DNA of 61,039 nt from HGM13006 sp963650135 (GCA_963650135.1 CAVJLG010000036.1:1-61039), one strand, 5' to 3'; shown: positions 16,578 through 25,455, numbered from the stretch's first letter. Numbers and translations: made by a program. Notes: generated by a model from the sequence alone, not told the origin.

Positions 16578-17873
16578 TTACTCAAGAAAGCCCTTGTAAT
16601 TCCGCATCATCATCTGTGCCTCGAGGGCCTTTGCAGTCTCCAGTGCAACGCCTACCACGATGATAACGGAAGTACCGCCAATGGCAAGGCTGGAATAGCC
16701 GGAGATGTTGGAGATGATAATCGGCAGAATTGCGACGACGCCCAGATACAGGGAGCCAAAGAGCACGATTTTGTGAATGACCTTCTGAATGAACTCAGCG
16801 GTGGGACGACCGGGCCGGAAGCCAGGAATGTAGCCGCCGTTCTTCTTCAGGTTGTTTGCGATCTCAATGGGATTATACTGGATCGCAGCATAGAAATAGC
16901 CAAAGGCAATAATCAGCAGGAAGTACACAATGGCATACAGCACACCGTTGGTATTGGTGATAGTACGCATGATGGTGGTAAACTTCCAGTCGTTTGCAGG
17001 ATTATTGAAGGCCAGAATCGTAGCCGGCAGAGAAGCGATGGACTGTGCGAAGATGATGGGCATAACGCCAGACATGTTCACCTTGATGGGCAGGAACGTG
17101 CTCTGGCCGCCATACATCTTCCGGCCGCGCATCTGCTTGGCATACTGAATGGGAATCCGGCGCTCGGAATCGTTGACGAAAACGATCACAACCACGAGAG
17201 CCAGTGCCAGCACCAGGATCACCAGCACACCGCCGATGCTCTGAGCACCGCCTGCGATGTTGGTAATCACAGAGCTGACGGTGGAAGGAATCCGGGAGAT
17301 AATGGAGGCAAACAGGATAATGGAAATACCGTTGCCGATACCGAACTCGGTAATCTGCTCGCCCAGCCACATGATGAATGCGGAACCGGCGGTGAAGGTA
17401 AGCACGATCACGATACCGGTGAGCACACCAGACTGAGTCAGCAGGCCATAGTTCCGCAGCATGGAGTAGTAGGCAAAGCCCATGATGAGGCCCAGGCCCA
17501 CGGTCACATACCGGGTAATGCTGGCGATCTTCTTGCGTCCTTCCTCGCCGCCGTCCTTCTGAAGGCGCTCGAGGGCAGGAATCGCAATGCACAGCAGCTG
17601 CATAATAATGGAGCTGTTGATATAAGGGTTAATAGACAGCGCAAACACCGTTGCACGGGAGAATGCGCTACCGGACATGGCGTTATACAGTCCCAGGACC
17701 GTGCTGTTGAGGGTGGTATCGAAATACTCCTTCAACGCAGCCACGTCAACATACGGAACAGGCACTGCGTTACCCAGCCGATAAATCAGCAGGATAAACA
17801 CAGTGAACAGGATCTTCTTACGAAGCTCCGGAGCCTTCCAGGCACCCTTAATGGTCTGAAGCATTTCTGCCAC
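16578..17873 (-). CDS. secY: Protein translocase channel subunit SecY
   Basis: Forms the Sec channel for export and membrane insertion; 431 residues with ten predicted membrane helices. Signature segments: LGIMPYI-like SINPYINSSIIMQLL (about 80-95), ERRIPIQYAKQMRGRKMYGGQ in the cytoplasmic loop, and KKNGGYIPGFRPGRPTAEFI. The reading frame opens with a GTG at 17873, directly next to the rplO stop; an in-frame ATG nine bases later (17864) is also possible. It is linked to rplO as in most bacteria. Confidence 0.97.
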   Translation of the reverse strand: MAEMLQTIKGAWKAPELRKKILFTVFILLIYRLGNAVPVPYVDVAALKEYFDTTLNSTVLGLYNAMSGSAFSRATVFALSINPYINSSIIMQLLCIAIPALERLQKDGGEEGRKKIASITRYVTVGLGLIMGFAYYSMLRNYGLLTQSGVLTGIVIVLTFTAGSAFIMWLGEQITEFGIGNGISIILFASIISRIPSTVSSVITNIAGGAQSIGGVLVILVLALALVVVIVFVNDSERRIPIQYAKQMRGRKMYGGQSTFLPIKVNMSGVMPIIFAQSIASLPATILAFNNPANDWKFTTIMRTITNTNGVLYAIVYFLLIIAFGYFYAAIQYNPIEIANNLKKNGGYIPGFRPGRPTAEFIQKVIHKIVLFGSLYLGVVAILPIIISNISGYSSLAIGGTSVIIVVGVALETAKALEAQMMMRNYKGFLE

Positions 17874-18314
17874 TTAGACCACCTCGGCCTTTCCACCTGC
17901 CTGTTCGATCTTTTCCTTAGCAGATTCGGAGAAAGCAGCTGCCTGAACAGTAAGCTTCTTCGTGAGGTTACCAGCGCCCAGGACCTTCAGGCCGTTGGGG
18001 CAGGTGGAGATCACGCCAGCGGCGATCAGTGCCTCGGCAGTGATAACAGTTCCCTCCTCGAAACGCTCCAGCTGGGAAACGTTTACGGAAGTCAGGGGCT
18101 TAGCGAAGATGTTGTTGAAGCCACGCTTGGGCACGCGCCGAGCGAGGGGCATCTGGCCACCCTCAAAACCTCTTCTGATCTTACCGCCGCTGCGGGCCTT
18201 CTGGCCCTTATGACCGCGACCTGCGGTCTTGCCGTTACCGGTACCATGACCGCGGCCCTTACGCTTGCCAGTCTGAACGGAGCCGGCAACCGGAGCAAGT
18301 TCATGTAATTTCAT
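17874..18314 (-). CDS. rplO: 50S ribosomal protein L15
   Basis: Late-assembly 23S rRNA binder, 146 residues. The Gly/Arg-rich N-terminal region (RKGRGHGTGNGKTAGRGHKG) reaches into the subunit core. RRVPKRGFNN and the C-terminal ALIAAGVIS...VLGAGNLTKKLTV domain are standard. Its stop codon touches the secY start. Confidence 0.98.
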   Translation of the reverse strand: MKLHELAPVAGSVQTGKRKGRGHGTGNGKTAGRGHKGQKARSGGKIRRGFEGGQMPLARRVPKRGFNNIFAKPLTSVNVSQLERFEEGTVITAEALIAAGVISTCPNGLKVLGAGNLTKKLTVQAAAFSESAKEKIEQAGGKAEVV

Positions 18315-18328
18315 CTACTTGCACCTCC

Positions 18329-18511
18329 TTACTGTTCCTCGGTGACCTTCAGCAGATAGCCGATCTGGGCGATCTTGCCGCGGGTCTGAGCATTGTCGGG
18401 CTGGATGGTCTTCTGACCAATCTTGCGAAGCCCGAGAGAATTGGCTGTTGCAATGTGCTTGTCAAGTCTGCCGTTGAGGCTCTTGACCAGCTCGATTTTC
18501 AAATTTGCCAT
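18329..18511 (-). CDS. rpmD: 50S ribosomal protein L30
   Basis: 60-residue 23S rRNA binder. LKIELVKSLNGR, then LGLRKIGQKTIQPDNAQTRGKI and the closing YLLKVTEE are typical. It lies between rpsE and rplO. Confidence 0.96.
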   Translation of the reverse strand: MANLKIELVKSLNGRLDKHIATANSLGLRKIGQKTIQPDNAQTRGKIAQIGYLLKVTEEQ

Positions 18512-18524
18512 TGTTCAGCCCTCC

Positions 18525-19037
18525 TTAACCCAAGATTTCTTCGACGCTCTTACCTCTGATGCGAGCAACCTCTTCGGGGCCGCGCAGGGACATCAGACCG
18601 GCAAAGGTCGCCTTGACCACGTTCTGGGGATTCTTGGAGCGCATGCACTTCGCACGGATGTTGGTAATACCAGCAGCCTCCATAACGGAACGAACTGCAC
18701 CGCCGGCAATCACGCCAGTACCGGTGGAAGCGGGCATCATCAGAACAGCGCCAGCGCCGTAGATGCCGGTAACCTCGTGGGGAATGGTAGTGCCGGACAG
18801 GGTGATCTGGACCATGTTCTTCTTGGCGTCGGCAATGCCCTTCAGGATTGCCTCGGAAACCTCGGAAGCCTTGCCCAGGCCATAGCCGACCTTACCCTTA
18901 CCGTCGCCAACCACAACCAGTGCGGCGAACTTGTAGATACGGCCACCCTTAACGGTCTTGGAAACGCGGTTCAGGGAGACAACCTTCTCAATATACTCCT
19001 GTGCAGCTTCTTCTTTTGCACCTCTATTGTAAGCCAT
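18525..19037 (-). CDS. rpsE: 30S ribosomal protein S5
   Basis: Decoding-fidelity protein at the 30S entry pore, 170 residues. The N-terminal double-stranded RNA-binding fold includes VSLNRVSKTVKGGRIYKFAALVVVGDG, and the C-terminal domain includes VMEAAGITNIRAK. It lies 18 bases after rplR. Confidence 0.98.
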   Translation of the reverse strand: MAYNRGAKEEAAQEYIEKVVSLNRVSKTVKGGRIYKFAALVVVGDGKGKVGYGLGKASEVSEAILKGIADAKKNMVQITLSGTTIPHEVTGIYGAGAVLMMPASTGTGVIAGGAVRSVMEAAGITNIRAKCMRSKNPQNVVKATFAGLMSLRGPEEVARIRGKSVEEILG

Positions 19038-19055
19038 TCGTTTGTCCTCCTCCCC

Positions 19056-19415
19056 TTAAAAATCCAGGCCGCCTTCGCGGGCGCCTTCAGCCAGTTCCTG
19101 AACACGGCCGTGATAGATATAACCGCCGCGGTCAAAAACTACGTTCTCGATGCCCTTTGCCTTCGCACGCTCAGCAATCAGGGCGCCAACCTTGCGGGCA
19201 GCTTCCTTATTGCCGGTGGGGCCTTCGATGGACTTATCCAGTGTAGAAGCGGAGACCAGGGTGACGCCGTTGACGTCGTCGATGATCTGCGCATAGATGT
19301 TCGCATTGCTGCGGAACACATTCAGACGAGGTCTCTCGGGCGTGCCGGAGATCTTGCCGCGCACTCTCTTGTGGCGCTTCAGCCGCTGCGCATTTGTGTT
19401 AGGTCTTTTAATCAT
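19056..19415 (-). CDS. rplR: 50S ribosomal protein L18
   Basis: 5S rRNA-binding protein in the central protuberance, 119 residues. RHKRVRGKISGTPERPRLNV, SNANIYAQIIDD and FDRGGYIYHGRVQELAEGAREGGL (C-terminus) are diagnostic. Confidence 0.98.
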   Translation of the reverse strand: MIKRPNTNAQRLKRHKRVRGKISGTPERPRLNVFRSNANIYAQIIDDVNGVTLVSASTLDKSIEGPTGNKEAARKVGALIAERAKAKGIENVVFDRGGYIYHGRVQELAEGAREGGLDF

Positions 19416-19431
19416 TTAGGCACACCTCCTA

Positions 19432-19983
19432 TTACTTTTTACCGCCGGTCTTGCCTTCCTTGCGGCGAATGACCTCATTGGCGTATTTGATACCCTTGCC
19501 CTTATAAGGCTCGGGGGGTCTCTTCCCTCTGACCTCAGCCGCGAACTGACCAACCTGCTGCTTGTCAATGCCGTGGATGATGATCTTGTTGGTGGACTTT
19601 TCGGGGACCTCAATGGTGATGCCCTCAACTTCGTCCACAGTAACGTCGTGAGAGAAGCCAAGCTTCATAACCAGCTGCTTGCCCTTCTTCTCCACTCTGT
19701 AGCCAACGCCGTTGACCTCAAGCTCCTTCTTATAGCCCTCGGTAACACCGATGACCATGTTGTGGATGAGGGTACGGGTCAGGCCGTGGAGGCTGCGGTT
19801 CAGCTTTTCATCGTTGGGACGGGTCACATGGATGGTGCCGTCCTCGCAGGTGATGGTCATAGCGGGATTCATGGTCTTGGTGAGGGTGCCCTTGGGGCCC
19901 TTTACCGTAACAACATTTCCATCGCCGATGGTGACTTCAACGCCTGCAGGTACTGTGATAGGCATTCTGCCGATACGAGACAT
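19432..19983 (-). CDS. rplF: 50S ribosomal protein L6
   Basis: Two-domain 23S rRNA binder near the factor-binding site, 183 residues. MSRIGRMPITVPAGVEV at the start and PPEPYKGKGIKYANEVIRRKEGK near the C-terminus are the standard L6 signature. Confidence 0.98.
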   Translation of the reverse strand: MSRIGRMPITVPAGVEVTIGDGNVVTVKGPKGTLTKTMNPAMTITCEDGTIHVTRPNDEKLNRSLHGLTRTLIHNMVIGVTEGYKKELEVNGVGYRVEKKGKQLVMKLGFSHDVTVDEVEGITIEVPEKSTNKIIIHGIDKQQVGQFAAEVRGKRPPEPYKGKGIKYANEVIRRKEGKTGGKK

Positions 19984-19998
19984 ACAGATTTACCTCCT

Positions 19999-20394
19999 TT
20001 ACCATACAAACGCCAGGACTTCGCCGCCGACATGGAGCTTGCGAGCTTCCTTATCGGTCATGACGCCCTTAGACGTGGAAACGATTGCGATACCCAGACC
20101 ACGGAGAACCTTGGGCAGCTCGTCGGCACCGACATACATACGCAGGCCGGGCTTGGACACGCGGCGGAGACCGGTGATAACCTTCTCCTTACCCAGGTAC
20201 TTCAGGGTGATCTTGATGACGCCCTGGTTGCCATCCTCAACGAACTGGTAGGACTTAATGTAGCCCTCCTCGAAGAGGATCTTGGCGATGGCCAGCTTCA
20301 GCTTGGAAGCAGGCACATTCACGGACTCATGCTTAGCGTTGTTGGCGTTTCTGATACGGGTGAGCATATCAGCGATAGGATCTGTGATTTGCAT
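19999..20394 (-). CDS. rpsH: 30S ribosomal protein S8
   Basis: Central-domain 16S rRNA binder, 131 residues. DPIADMLTRIRNANNAKHESV at the N-terminus and KVLRGLGIAIVSTSKGVMTDKEAR near the C-terminus are typical. In E. coli S8 represses the spc operon; whether it does so here is unknown. Confidence 0.98.
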   Translation of the reverse strand: MQITDPIADMLTRIRNANNAKHESVNVPASKLKLAIAKILFEEGYIKSYQFVEDGNQGVIKITLKYLGKEKVITGLRRVSKPGLRMYVGADELPKVLRGLGIAIVSTSKGVMTDKEARKLHVGGEVLAFVW

Positions 20395-20493
20395 TTGTGA
20401 ACCTCCTGTTATGAATTACAGTCTTGCGACTGTGGTGACAGCCGGAGTATCATCCCGCCCGGAGTGAACGGGAAGACTTCCGGCGTCCGTATA

Positions 20494-20679
20494 TTACCAG
20501 CTTGCCTTCTTGACGCCAGGAATCTGACCCTTGTAGGCGAGCTCTCTGAAGCAAATACGGCAAATGCCGTAGTTGCGCAGATACGCATGGGGTCTGCCGC
20601 AGATCTTGCAGCGGTTATAGTAGCGAGTAGAGAACTTGGGGTCCTTCTGCTGCTTCATTACCATAGACTTTCTAGCCAT
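20494..20679 (-). CDS. rpsZ: 30S ribosomal protein S14, type Z (zinc-binding)
   Basis: 61-residue short S14. Two CxxC pairs, CKICGRPH and CRICFREL, bind zinc, the form typical of Gram-positives. The rest is basic (MARKSMVMKQQKDPKFSTR) and ends in IPGVKKASW. It lies between rplE and rpsH. The approximately 100 bases between it and rpsH hold no extra gene. Confidence 0.97.
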   Translation of the reverse strand: MARKSMVMKQQKDPKFSTRYYNRCKICGRPHAYLRNYGICRICFRELAYKGQIPGVKKASW

Positions 20680-20694
20680 TATTCTTTCCTCCGA

Positions 20695-21234
20695 TTAGTT
20701 GTAGAAGGGAGCGCCCACCATGGTCAGCAGCTCTTTTGCCTCTTCATCCGTCTTAGCAGTGGTGCAAATAACGATGTCCATGCCGCGGATGGCGTCTACC
20801 TTGTCGTACTCGATCTCGGGGAAGATCAGCTGCTCCTTGATGCCGAAGCAGTAGTTGCCTCTGCCGTCGAAGGAGTTGGGGTTGATACCACGGAAGTCAC
20901 GGACACGGGGCAGAGCCACGTTGAACAGACGATCCAGGAACTCCCACATTCTGTCCTGACGGAGGGTGACCTTCACGCCGACGGTCTGACCCTCACGGAC
21001 CTTGAAGTTTGCAACAGACTTCTTAGCCTTGGTGGGGACAGCCTTCTGACCGGTAATGGTGGAAATGTCGTTGATAATGGCTTCAACGATCTTCGCGTTG
21101 TCCTTAGCCTCGGAAGAACCGACGTTAACAACAACCTTGTCGATCTTGGGGATCTCCATGACGCTCTTGTACTGGAACTTAGTCATCATAGCAGGAGCGA
21201 TTTCAGCTTTGTACTTATCCTTCAAAGTAGGCAT
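20695..21234 (-). CDS. rplE: 50S ribosomal protein L5
   Basis: Binds 5S rRNA and contacts the P-site tRNA; 179 residues. IPKIDKVVVNVGSSEA, KAKKSVANFKVREGQTVGVKVTLR and IRGMDIVICTTAKTDEEA are characteristic. Confidence 0.98.
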   Translation of the reverse strand: MPTLKDKYKAEIAPAMMTKFQYKSVMEIPKIDKVVVNVGSSEAKDNAKIVEAIINDISTITGQKAVPTKAKKSVANFKVREGQTVGVKVTLRQDRMWEFLDRLFNVALPRVRDFRGINPNSFDGRGNYCFGIKEQLIFPEIEYDKVDAIRGMDIVICTTAKTDEEAKELLTMVGAPFYN

Positions 21235-21252
21235 TCTTTATACGCTCCTTTC

Positions 21253-21570
21253 TTAAAACTGCTCGCCGCAGCCGTGCTTGCCGGTGCAGACGCGAACCTT
21301 GGAACCATCCTCCAGGATCTTGTAGCCGCCGCGGGTCGCCTTGCCGCACTTAGGGCAAACCAGCATAACCTTGGAAGCTCTCATGGGAATGGCCTTACGA
21401 ATGATGCCGCTCTCCTGATCCTGACGGGTAGCACGAATGTGGCAGTCAGCCATGTTGATGCCCTCGACCAGAACCTTACCAACGGTGGGCATGGTGGAGA
21501 AAACCTTGCCCTGCTTGCCCTTATCCTTACCGGACAGAACAACGACTGTATCGTTCTTTTTGATCTTCAT
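21253..21570 (-). CDS. rplX: 50S ribosomal protein L24
   Basis: Assembly initiator near the exit tunnel, 105 residues. A KOW motif at KKNDTVVVLSGKDKGKQGKV. The C-terminal part has a CPKCGK pair and two further cysteines, a zinc-ribbon-like tail common in Firmicute L24. Confidence 0.97.
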   Translation of the reverse strand: MKIKKNDTVVVLSGKDKGKQGKVFSTMPTVGKVLVEGINMADCHIRATRQDQESGIIRKAIPMRASKVMLVCPKCGKATRGGYKILEDGSKVRVCTGKHGCGEQF

Positions 21571-21582
21571 CTAGGTACCCCC

Positions 21583-21951
21583 TTAAATGACTTCCGGAGC
21601 CAGGGACAGGATCTTCATGTAGTCCTTGTCACGCAGCTCTCTTGCCACAGGCCCAAAGATACGGGTGCCTCTGGGGTTCTTGTCGTCCTTAATGAGAACG
21701 GCTGCGTTCTCGTCAAAGCGCACATAGGTGCCGTCTGCACGGCGAACGCCGCGGCAGGTACGGACGATAACAGCCTTGACGACTTCGCCCTTCTTCACAG
21801 TGCCGCCGGGAGCAGCCTTGCGCACGGAAGCAACGATCACGTCGCCGATGTTGCCGTACTTGCGCTTGGAGCCGCCCAGAACACGGATGCACTTAATTTC
21901 CTTGGCGCCGGTATTATCGGCAACCTTCAGGTAACTTTCCTGCTGAATCAT
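21583..21951 (-). CDS. rplN: 50S ribosomal protein L14
   Basis: Subunit-interface protein, 122 residues. MIQQESYLKVADNTGAKEI, RCIRVLGG-like IKCIRVLGGSKRKY and FGPVARELRDKDYMKI are the usual L14 signature. Confidence 0.98.
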   Translation of the reverse strand: MIQQESYLKVADNTGAKEIKCIRVLGGSKRKYGNIGDVIVASVRKAAPGGTVKKGEVVKAVIVRTCRGVRRADGTYVRFDENAAVLIKDDKNPRGTRIFGPVARELRDKDYMKILSLAPEVI

Positions 21952-21964
21952 CGAACCGGCCTCC

Positions 21965-22225
21965 TTACTTCGCTTTTTCGATAATCTCTACCAGTCTCCA
22001 GCGCTTGTCCTTGGACAGGGGACGAGTCTCCATGACGCGGACGGTATCGCCGATGCCGCACTCATTGTTCTCATCATGCGCCTTGAGCTTGTAGGTTCTC
22101 TTAATCGTCTTCTTGTAGAGGGCATGCTGCACGCTGTCCTCAATCGCAACCACGATTGTCTTATCCATCTTATTGGAGACGACGGTGCCAACCCTGGTTT
22201 TGCGGAAAGCTCTTGTATCTTCCAC
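21965..22225 (-). CDS. rpsQ: 30S ribosomal protein S17
   Basis: OB-fold 16S rRNA binder, 86 residues. RKTRVGTVVSNKMDKTIVV, KKTIKRTYKLKAHDE and the MET(R)PLSKDKRWRLVEI segment are typical. It follows rpmC. Confidence 0.97.
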   Translation of the reverse strand: MEDTRAFRKTRVGTVVSNKMDKTIVVAIEDSVQHALYKKTIKRTYKLKAHDENNECGIGDTVRVMETRPLSKDKRWRLVEIIEKAK

Positions 22226-22239
22226 TTGAGTTTACCTCC

Positions 22240-22443
22240 TTAGGCTTCGGTCCGAAGCTCCCTTTCGCGTAAAATAGTTTTGACTCGGGCAATATCCTTC
22301 TTCACAGTCTGGATCTTCAGAGGGTTATCCAGCTGATTGGTAGCATGCTGCATCCGCAGGAAGAACAGGTCCTTCTTCAGAGAAGTCAGCTGTGCCTCGA
22401 GCTCTGCGGTGGTCTTGTCCCGTAATTCTTTTGCCTTCATCAT
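22240..22443 (-). CDS. rpmC: 50S ribosomal protein L29
   Basis: 67-residue helical protein at the tunnel exit, where SRP and trigger factor dock. KAKELRDKTTAELEAQLTSLK and LRMQHATNQLDNP are typical. Its first ATG (22443) overlaps the rplP stop (TAATG); a second ATG three bases later is equally possible. Confidence 0.96.
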   Translation of the reverse strand: MMKAKELRDKTTAELEAQLTSLKKDLFFLRMQHATNQLDNPLKIQTVKKDIARVKTILRERELRTEA

Positions 22444-22877
22444 TATTCACCACCATTTCCGGACTCGGTGTCTTCCTTGGCCACGATCTTGCACTTTACA
22501 GGCAGCTTGTGGATAGCAAGACGAAGTGCTTCCTTGGCGACTTCTTCGGAAACGCCGCCGATCTCGAACATGACCTTGCCGGGCTTTACAACTGCAACCC
22601 AGAACTCAGGTCCGCCCTTACCGGAACCCATTCGAGTACCGATTGCCTTCTTAGAAACAGGCTTATCAGGGAAAATCTTGATCCAGACCTTGCCGCCACG
22701 CTTGGTGGAACGGGTCATGGCTACACGGGCAGCCTCGATCTGGTTGCTGGTGATCCAGCCGGGCTCACAAGCGGCAATACCGTAGTCGCCGTAAGCCACG
22801 AAATTTCCGCGGGAAGCAGCGCCCTTCATGCGGCCTCTCTGCTGCTTGCGGTATTTAACTCTCTTAGGCAGAAGCAT
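22443..22877 (-). CDS. rplP: 50S ribosomal protein L16
   Basis: 144 residues, near the A site and 5S rRNA. MLLPKRVKYRKQQRGRMKG, WITSNQIEAARVAMTR and the RMGSGKGGPEFWVAVVKPGK loop are diagnostic. The start overlaps the rpsC stop (TAATG) and the end overlaps rpmC, so the three genes are coupled. Confidence 0.98.
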   Translation of the reverse strand: MLLPKRVKYRKQQRGRMKGAASRGNFVAYGDYGIAACEPGWITSNQIEAARVAMTRSTKRGGKVWIKIFPDKPVSKKAIGTRMGSGKGGPEFWVAVVKPGKVMFEIGGVSEEVAKEALRLAIHKLPVKCKIVAKEDTESGNGGE

Positions 22878-23638
22878 TAGCGGTTGCCTCCTTCCCTCCG
22901 GCTGTTATTTCTGTTGCCGTAGTTTCTGTTGCCGCGGCGGTCGCCACGACGGTCATTGTTTCTGCGCTCACGTCTGGGCTGCTCAACCTTCGTCTCACGG
23001 AGCGTGGAGTTGAGAACCTCGCCCTTGTAGATCCAAACCTTAACGCCGATCTTACCATAGGTGGTGTTCGCCTCGGTGAAACCGTAGTCGATGTCGGCGC
23101 GGATGGTCTGCAGGGGGATGGTGCCCTCGTGGTAGGTTTCGCTGCGGGCGATTTCAGCGCCGCCGAGACGGCCGCCGCAGGTAACCTTGATGCCCTTAGC
23201 GCCCAGGCGAGTGGCGTTCTGCATTGCCTTCTTCATGGCTCTGCGGTAGCCGATACGCTTCTCCAGCTGAGCTGCGATGTTCTCGGCAACCAGCTGAGCG
23301 TTCATGTCGGGGCTGCGAACCTCAACGATGTTGACGTTCACGGGCTTCTTGAGCATAGCTTCCAGCTTCAGGCGGAGCTTCTCAATCTCGCTGCCGCCCT
23401 TGCCGATTACGACGCCGGGGCGGGAGCAATGAATATTGATGCGAACCTTGTTCGCGTTGTCTCTTTCAATCTCGATCTTGGCAATGCCGGCGGAGTACAG
23501 GGTGCTCTTCAGGTACTTGCGGATGTTGTAATCCTCAACTACCAGATCACCAACTTTGTCCTCGCGGGCATACCAGCGAGAGTCCCAATCCTTGATTACG
23601 CCAACGCGCAGTCCATGGGGATTAACTTTCTGTCCCAT
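22877..23638 (-). CDS. rpsC: 30S ribosomal protein S3 with an Arg/Asn/Gly-rich tail
   Basis: mRNA-entry and helicase protein of the 30S subunit. At 253 residues it is longer than the usual 210-235. The core has MGQKVNPHGLRVGVIKDWDS, a KH domain with PGVVIGKGGSEIEKL (about 75-90), and the C-terminal S3 domain. After about residue 218 it ends in a low-complexity tail of Arg, Asn, Gly and Asp (RRERRNNDRRGDRRGNRN...). Such tails occur in other Clostridia; their role is unknown. Confidence 0.97.
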   Translation of the reverse strand: MGQKVNPHGLRVGVIKDWDSRWYAREDKVGDLVVEDYNIRKYLKSTLYSAGIAKIEIERDNANKVRINIHCSRPGVVIGKGGSEIEKLRLKLEAMLKKPVNVNIVEVRSPDMNAQLVAENIAAQLEKRIGYRRAMKKAMQNATRLGAKGIKVTCGGRLGGAEIARSETYHEGTIPLQTIRADIDYGFTEANTTYGKIGVKVWIYKGEVLNSTLRETKVEQPRRERRNNDRRGDRRGNRNYGNRNNSRREGGNR

Positions 23639-23653
23639 AAGTTACCTCCTGCC

Positions 23654-23989
23654 TTAATCCTTCTCGCTGACCACGACGGTGATGTGAGAAGTTCTCTTGT
23701 TGATTCTGTAGGATCTGCCCTGTGCACGAGGCATGGCCCGCTTCAGGATGGGGCCGGGATCGGCGGACACGGCAGAAACATAGAGCTTATCTACATCCAT
23801 TCCGTGGTTATTCTCTGCATTGGCCACTGCGCTGTTCAGGAGCTTCAGGAGAAGCTCAGAAGCAGCCTTGGGGGTCTGCATAAGAATTGCGGCCGCAGTC
23901 TTCACATCCTTGCCGCGGATCAGGTCGCAGACAATCTGCACCTTGCGGGGAGAAATGCGGGCGTAACTCAGGTGTGCTTTCGCTTCCAT
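23654..23989 (-). CDS. rplV: 50S ribosomal protein L22
   Basis: Lines the exit tunnel, with its beta-hairpin near the macrolide site; 111 residues. SYARISPRKVQIVCDLIRGK, LLKLLNSAVANAENN and GPILKRAMPRAQGRSYRI are typical. Confidence 0.98.
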   Translation of the reverse strand: MEAKAHLSYARISPRKVQIVCDLIRGKDVKTAAAILMQTPKAASELLLKLLNSAVANAENNHGMDVDKLYVSAVSADPGPILKRAMPRAQGRSYRINKRTSHITVVVSEKD

Positions 23990-24003
23990 TTAATGCTTCC
24001 TCC

Positions 24004-24282
24004 TTACTTGGAATTGGTGGTCTTGCTGCCAGAATGACCTCTGAAGGTTCTGGTGGGAGCAAATTCGCCCAGCTTGTGACCAACCATGTCCTCGGTGATA
24101 TACACGGGAACGTGCTTGCGGCCGTCGTGGACGGCGATCGTATGGCCGACGAAGGAGGGGAAAATGGTGGATGCTCTGGACCAGGTCTTGAGCACCTTTT
24201 TCTCATTGGCCTTGTTGAGTTCCTCAACGCGCTTATACAGCTCAGGAGCTACGAAAGGGCCTTTTTTCACACTTCTGCTCAT
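24004..24282 (-). CDS. rpsS: 30S ribosomal protein S19
   Basis: 30S head protein, 92 residues. MSRSVKKGPFVAPELYKRV, WSRASTIFPSFVGHTIAVHDG and FAPTRTFRGHSG are diagnostic. Confidence 0.98.
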   Translation of the reverse strand: MSRSVKKGPFVAPELYKRVEELNKANEKKVLKTWSRASTIFPSFVGHTIAVHDGRKHVPVYITEDMVGHKLGEFAPTRTFRGHSGSKTTNSK

Positions 24283-24294
24283 TGTATTTCCTCC

Positions 24295-25128
24295 TTACTT
24301 GCTGTTTCTGCGCTTGACGATGAACTTATCGGTGGGGTTCTTCGTCTTGCGGGTCTTATAACCCATTGCAGGCTTACCCCAAGGAGTAACCGGTCCGGGA
24401 CGACCAACGGGGCTCTTGCCCTCGCCGCCGCCGTGGGGGTGGTCATTGGGGTTCATAACGGAGCCGCGAACGGTGGGACGAATGCCCATGTGACGCTTAC
24501 GGCCAGCCTTGCCCAGGTGGACGTTCTCATGATCGATGTTGCCGATCTGACCGATGGTTGCCTTGCAGTCCATACGGATGTAGCGAACCTCACCGGAGGG
24601 CATACGGATCTGCGCCATAGCGCCGTCCTTTGCCATCAGCTGAGCGGAGGTGCCAGCGGAACGAACCAGCTGAGCGCCGCGGCCGGGGTAGATCTCAACA
24701 TTGTGGATCACGGTACCAACAGGGATGTTGGCAACGGGAAGTGCGTTGCCGGGCTTAATGTCGGCAGTGGTGGAGGACACAACGGTGTCGCCAGCCTTCA
24801 GGCCAACCGGAGCCAAGATATAACGCTTCTCGGTGCCATAGTCAACCAGAGCGATGAATGCGCTGCGGTTGGGGTCGTACTCCAGGCGGAGGACAGTGCC
24901 GGGCACGTCAACGAGATCCCGCTTGAAGTCGATGATTCTGTACTTTCTCTTGTTGCCGCCGCCATGATGACGAACGGTGATTCTGCCGTAGCTGTTACGG
25001 CCAGCGTGCTTCTTGAGGGGCTCCACAAGGCTGCGCTCGGGTTTCGCCTTCTTATCAACGCCATCGAAACCGGATACGGTCATGTTTCTGCGAGACGGCG
25101 TGGTCGGCTTAAAAGTTTTAATAGCCAT
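24295..25128 (-). CDS. rplB: 50S ribosomal protein L2
   Basis: 277-residue protein essential for subunit association and peptidyl transfer. Typical segments: GRNSYGRITVRHHGGGNKR, YDPNRSAFIALVDY, and the C-terminal PTVRGSVMNPNDHPHGGGEG loop that reaches the peptidyl transferase centre. It lies between rplW and rpsS. Confidence 0.98.
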   Translation of the reverse strand: MAIKTFKPTTPSRRNMTVSGFDGVDKKAKPERSLVEPLKKHAGRNSYGRITVRHHGGGNKRKYRIIDFKRDLVDVPGTVLRLEYDPNRSAFIALVDYGTEKRYILAPVGLKAGDTVVSSTTADIKPGNALPVANIPVGTVIHNVEIYPGRGAQLVRSAGTSAQLMAKDGAMAQIRMPSGEVRYIRMDCKATIGQIGNIDHENVHLGKAGRKRHMGIRPTVRGSVMNPNDHPHGGGEGKSPVGRPGPVTPWGKPAMGYKTRKTKNPTDKFIVKRRNSK

Positions 25129-25158
25129 GATTAGTTCTCTCCTTGTTTGAGATTTGAA

Positions 25159-25455
25159 TTAGACCATGCCTTCGAAGAACTCGATGCTCTTGGAGTCCTC
25201 GGTCAGCTCAACATAAGCCTTCTTGGTAGCAGCGGTGCGGCCCATGGGGTAGGAGCCGGTACGCTTCTGCTTGCCCTTGGTCTTAACGGTGTTTACGGAC
25301 TTTACCTTCACACCGAAAATTTCAGCGATCGCCTGCTTGATCTCGATCTTGTTGGCGGAGGGGGCAACCTCAAAGACATACTTCTTCTCAGCGCTCTCTG
25401 CCATGGACTTCTCGGTAATCACAGGACGAAGGATAACGTCATATGCAGTCTTCAT
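25159..25455 (-). CDS. rplW: 50S ribosomal protein L23
   Basis: 98-residue tunnel-exit protein and docking site for trigger factor and SRP. YDVILRPVITEKSM, FEVAPSANKIEIKQAIAEIFGVKV and the loop VKTKGKQKRTG are typical. Its ATG overlaps the rplD stop by one base (TAATG). Confidence 0.98.
   Translation of the reverse strand: MKTAYDVILRPVITEKSMAESAEKKYVFEVAPSANKIEIKQAIAEIFGVKVKSVNTVKTKGKQKRTGSYPMGRTAATKKAYVELTEDSKSIEFFEGMV

Noticed and set aside
16773..18308. Long plus-strand frame across secY and rplO
   Set aside because: It is antisense to two certain genes (secY, rplO). Many similar open frames occur opposite the other ribosomal genes for the same compositional reason.
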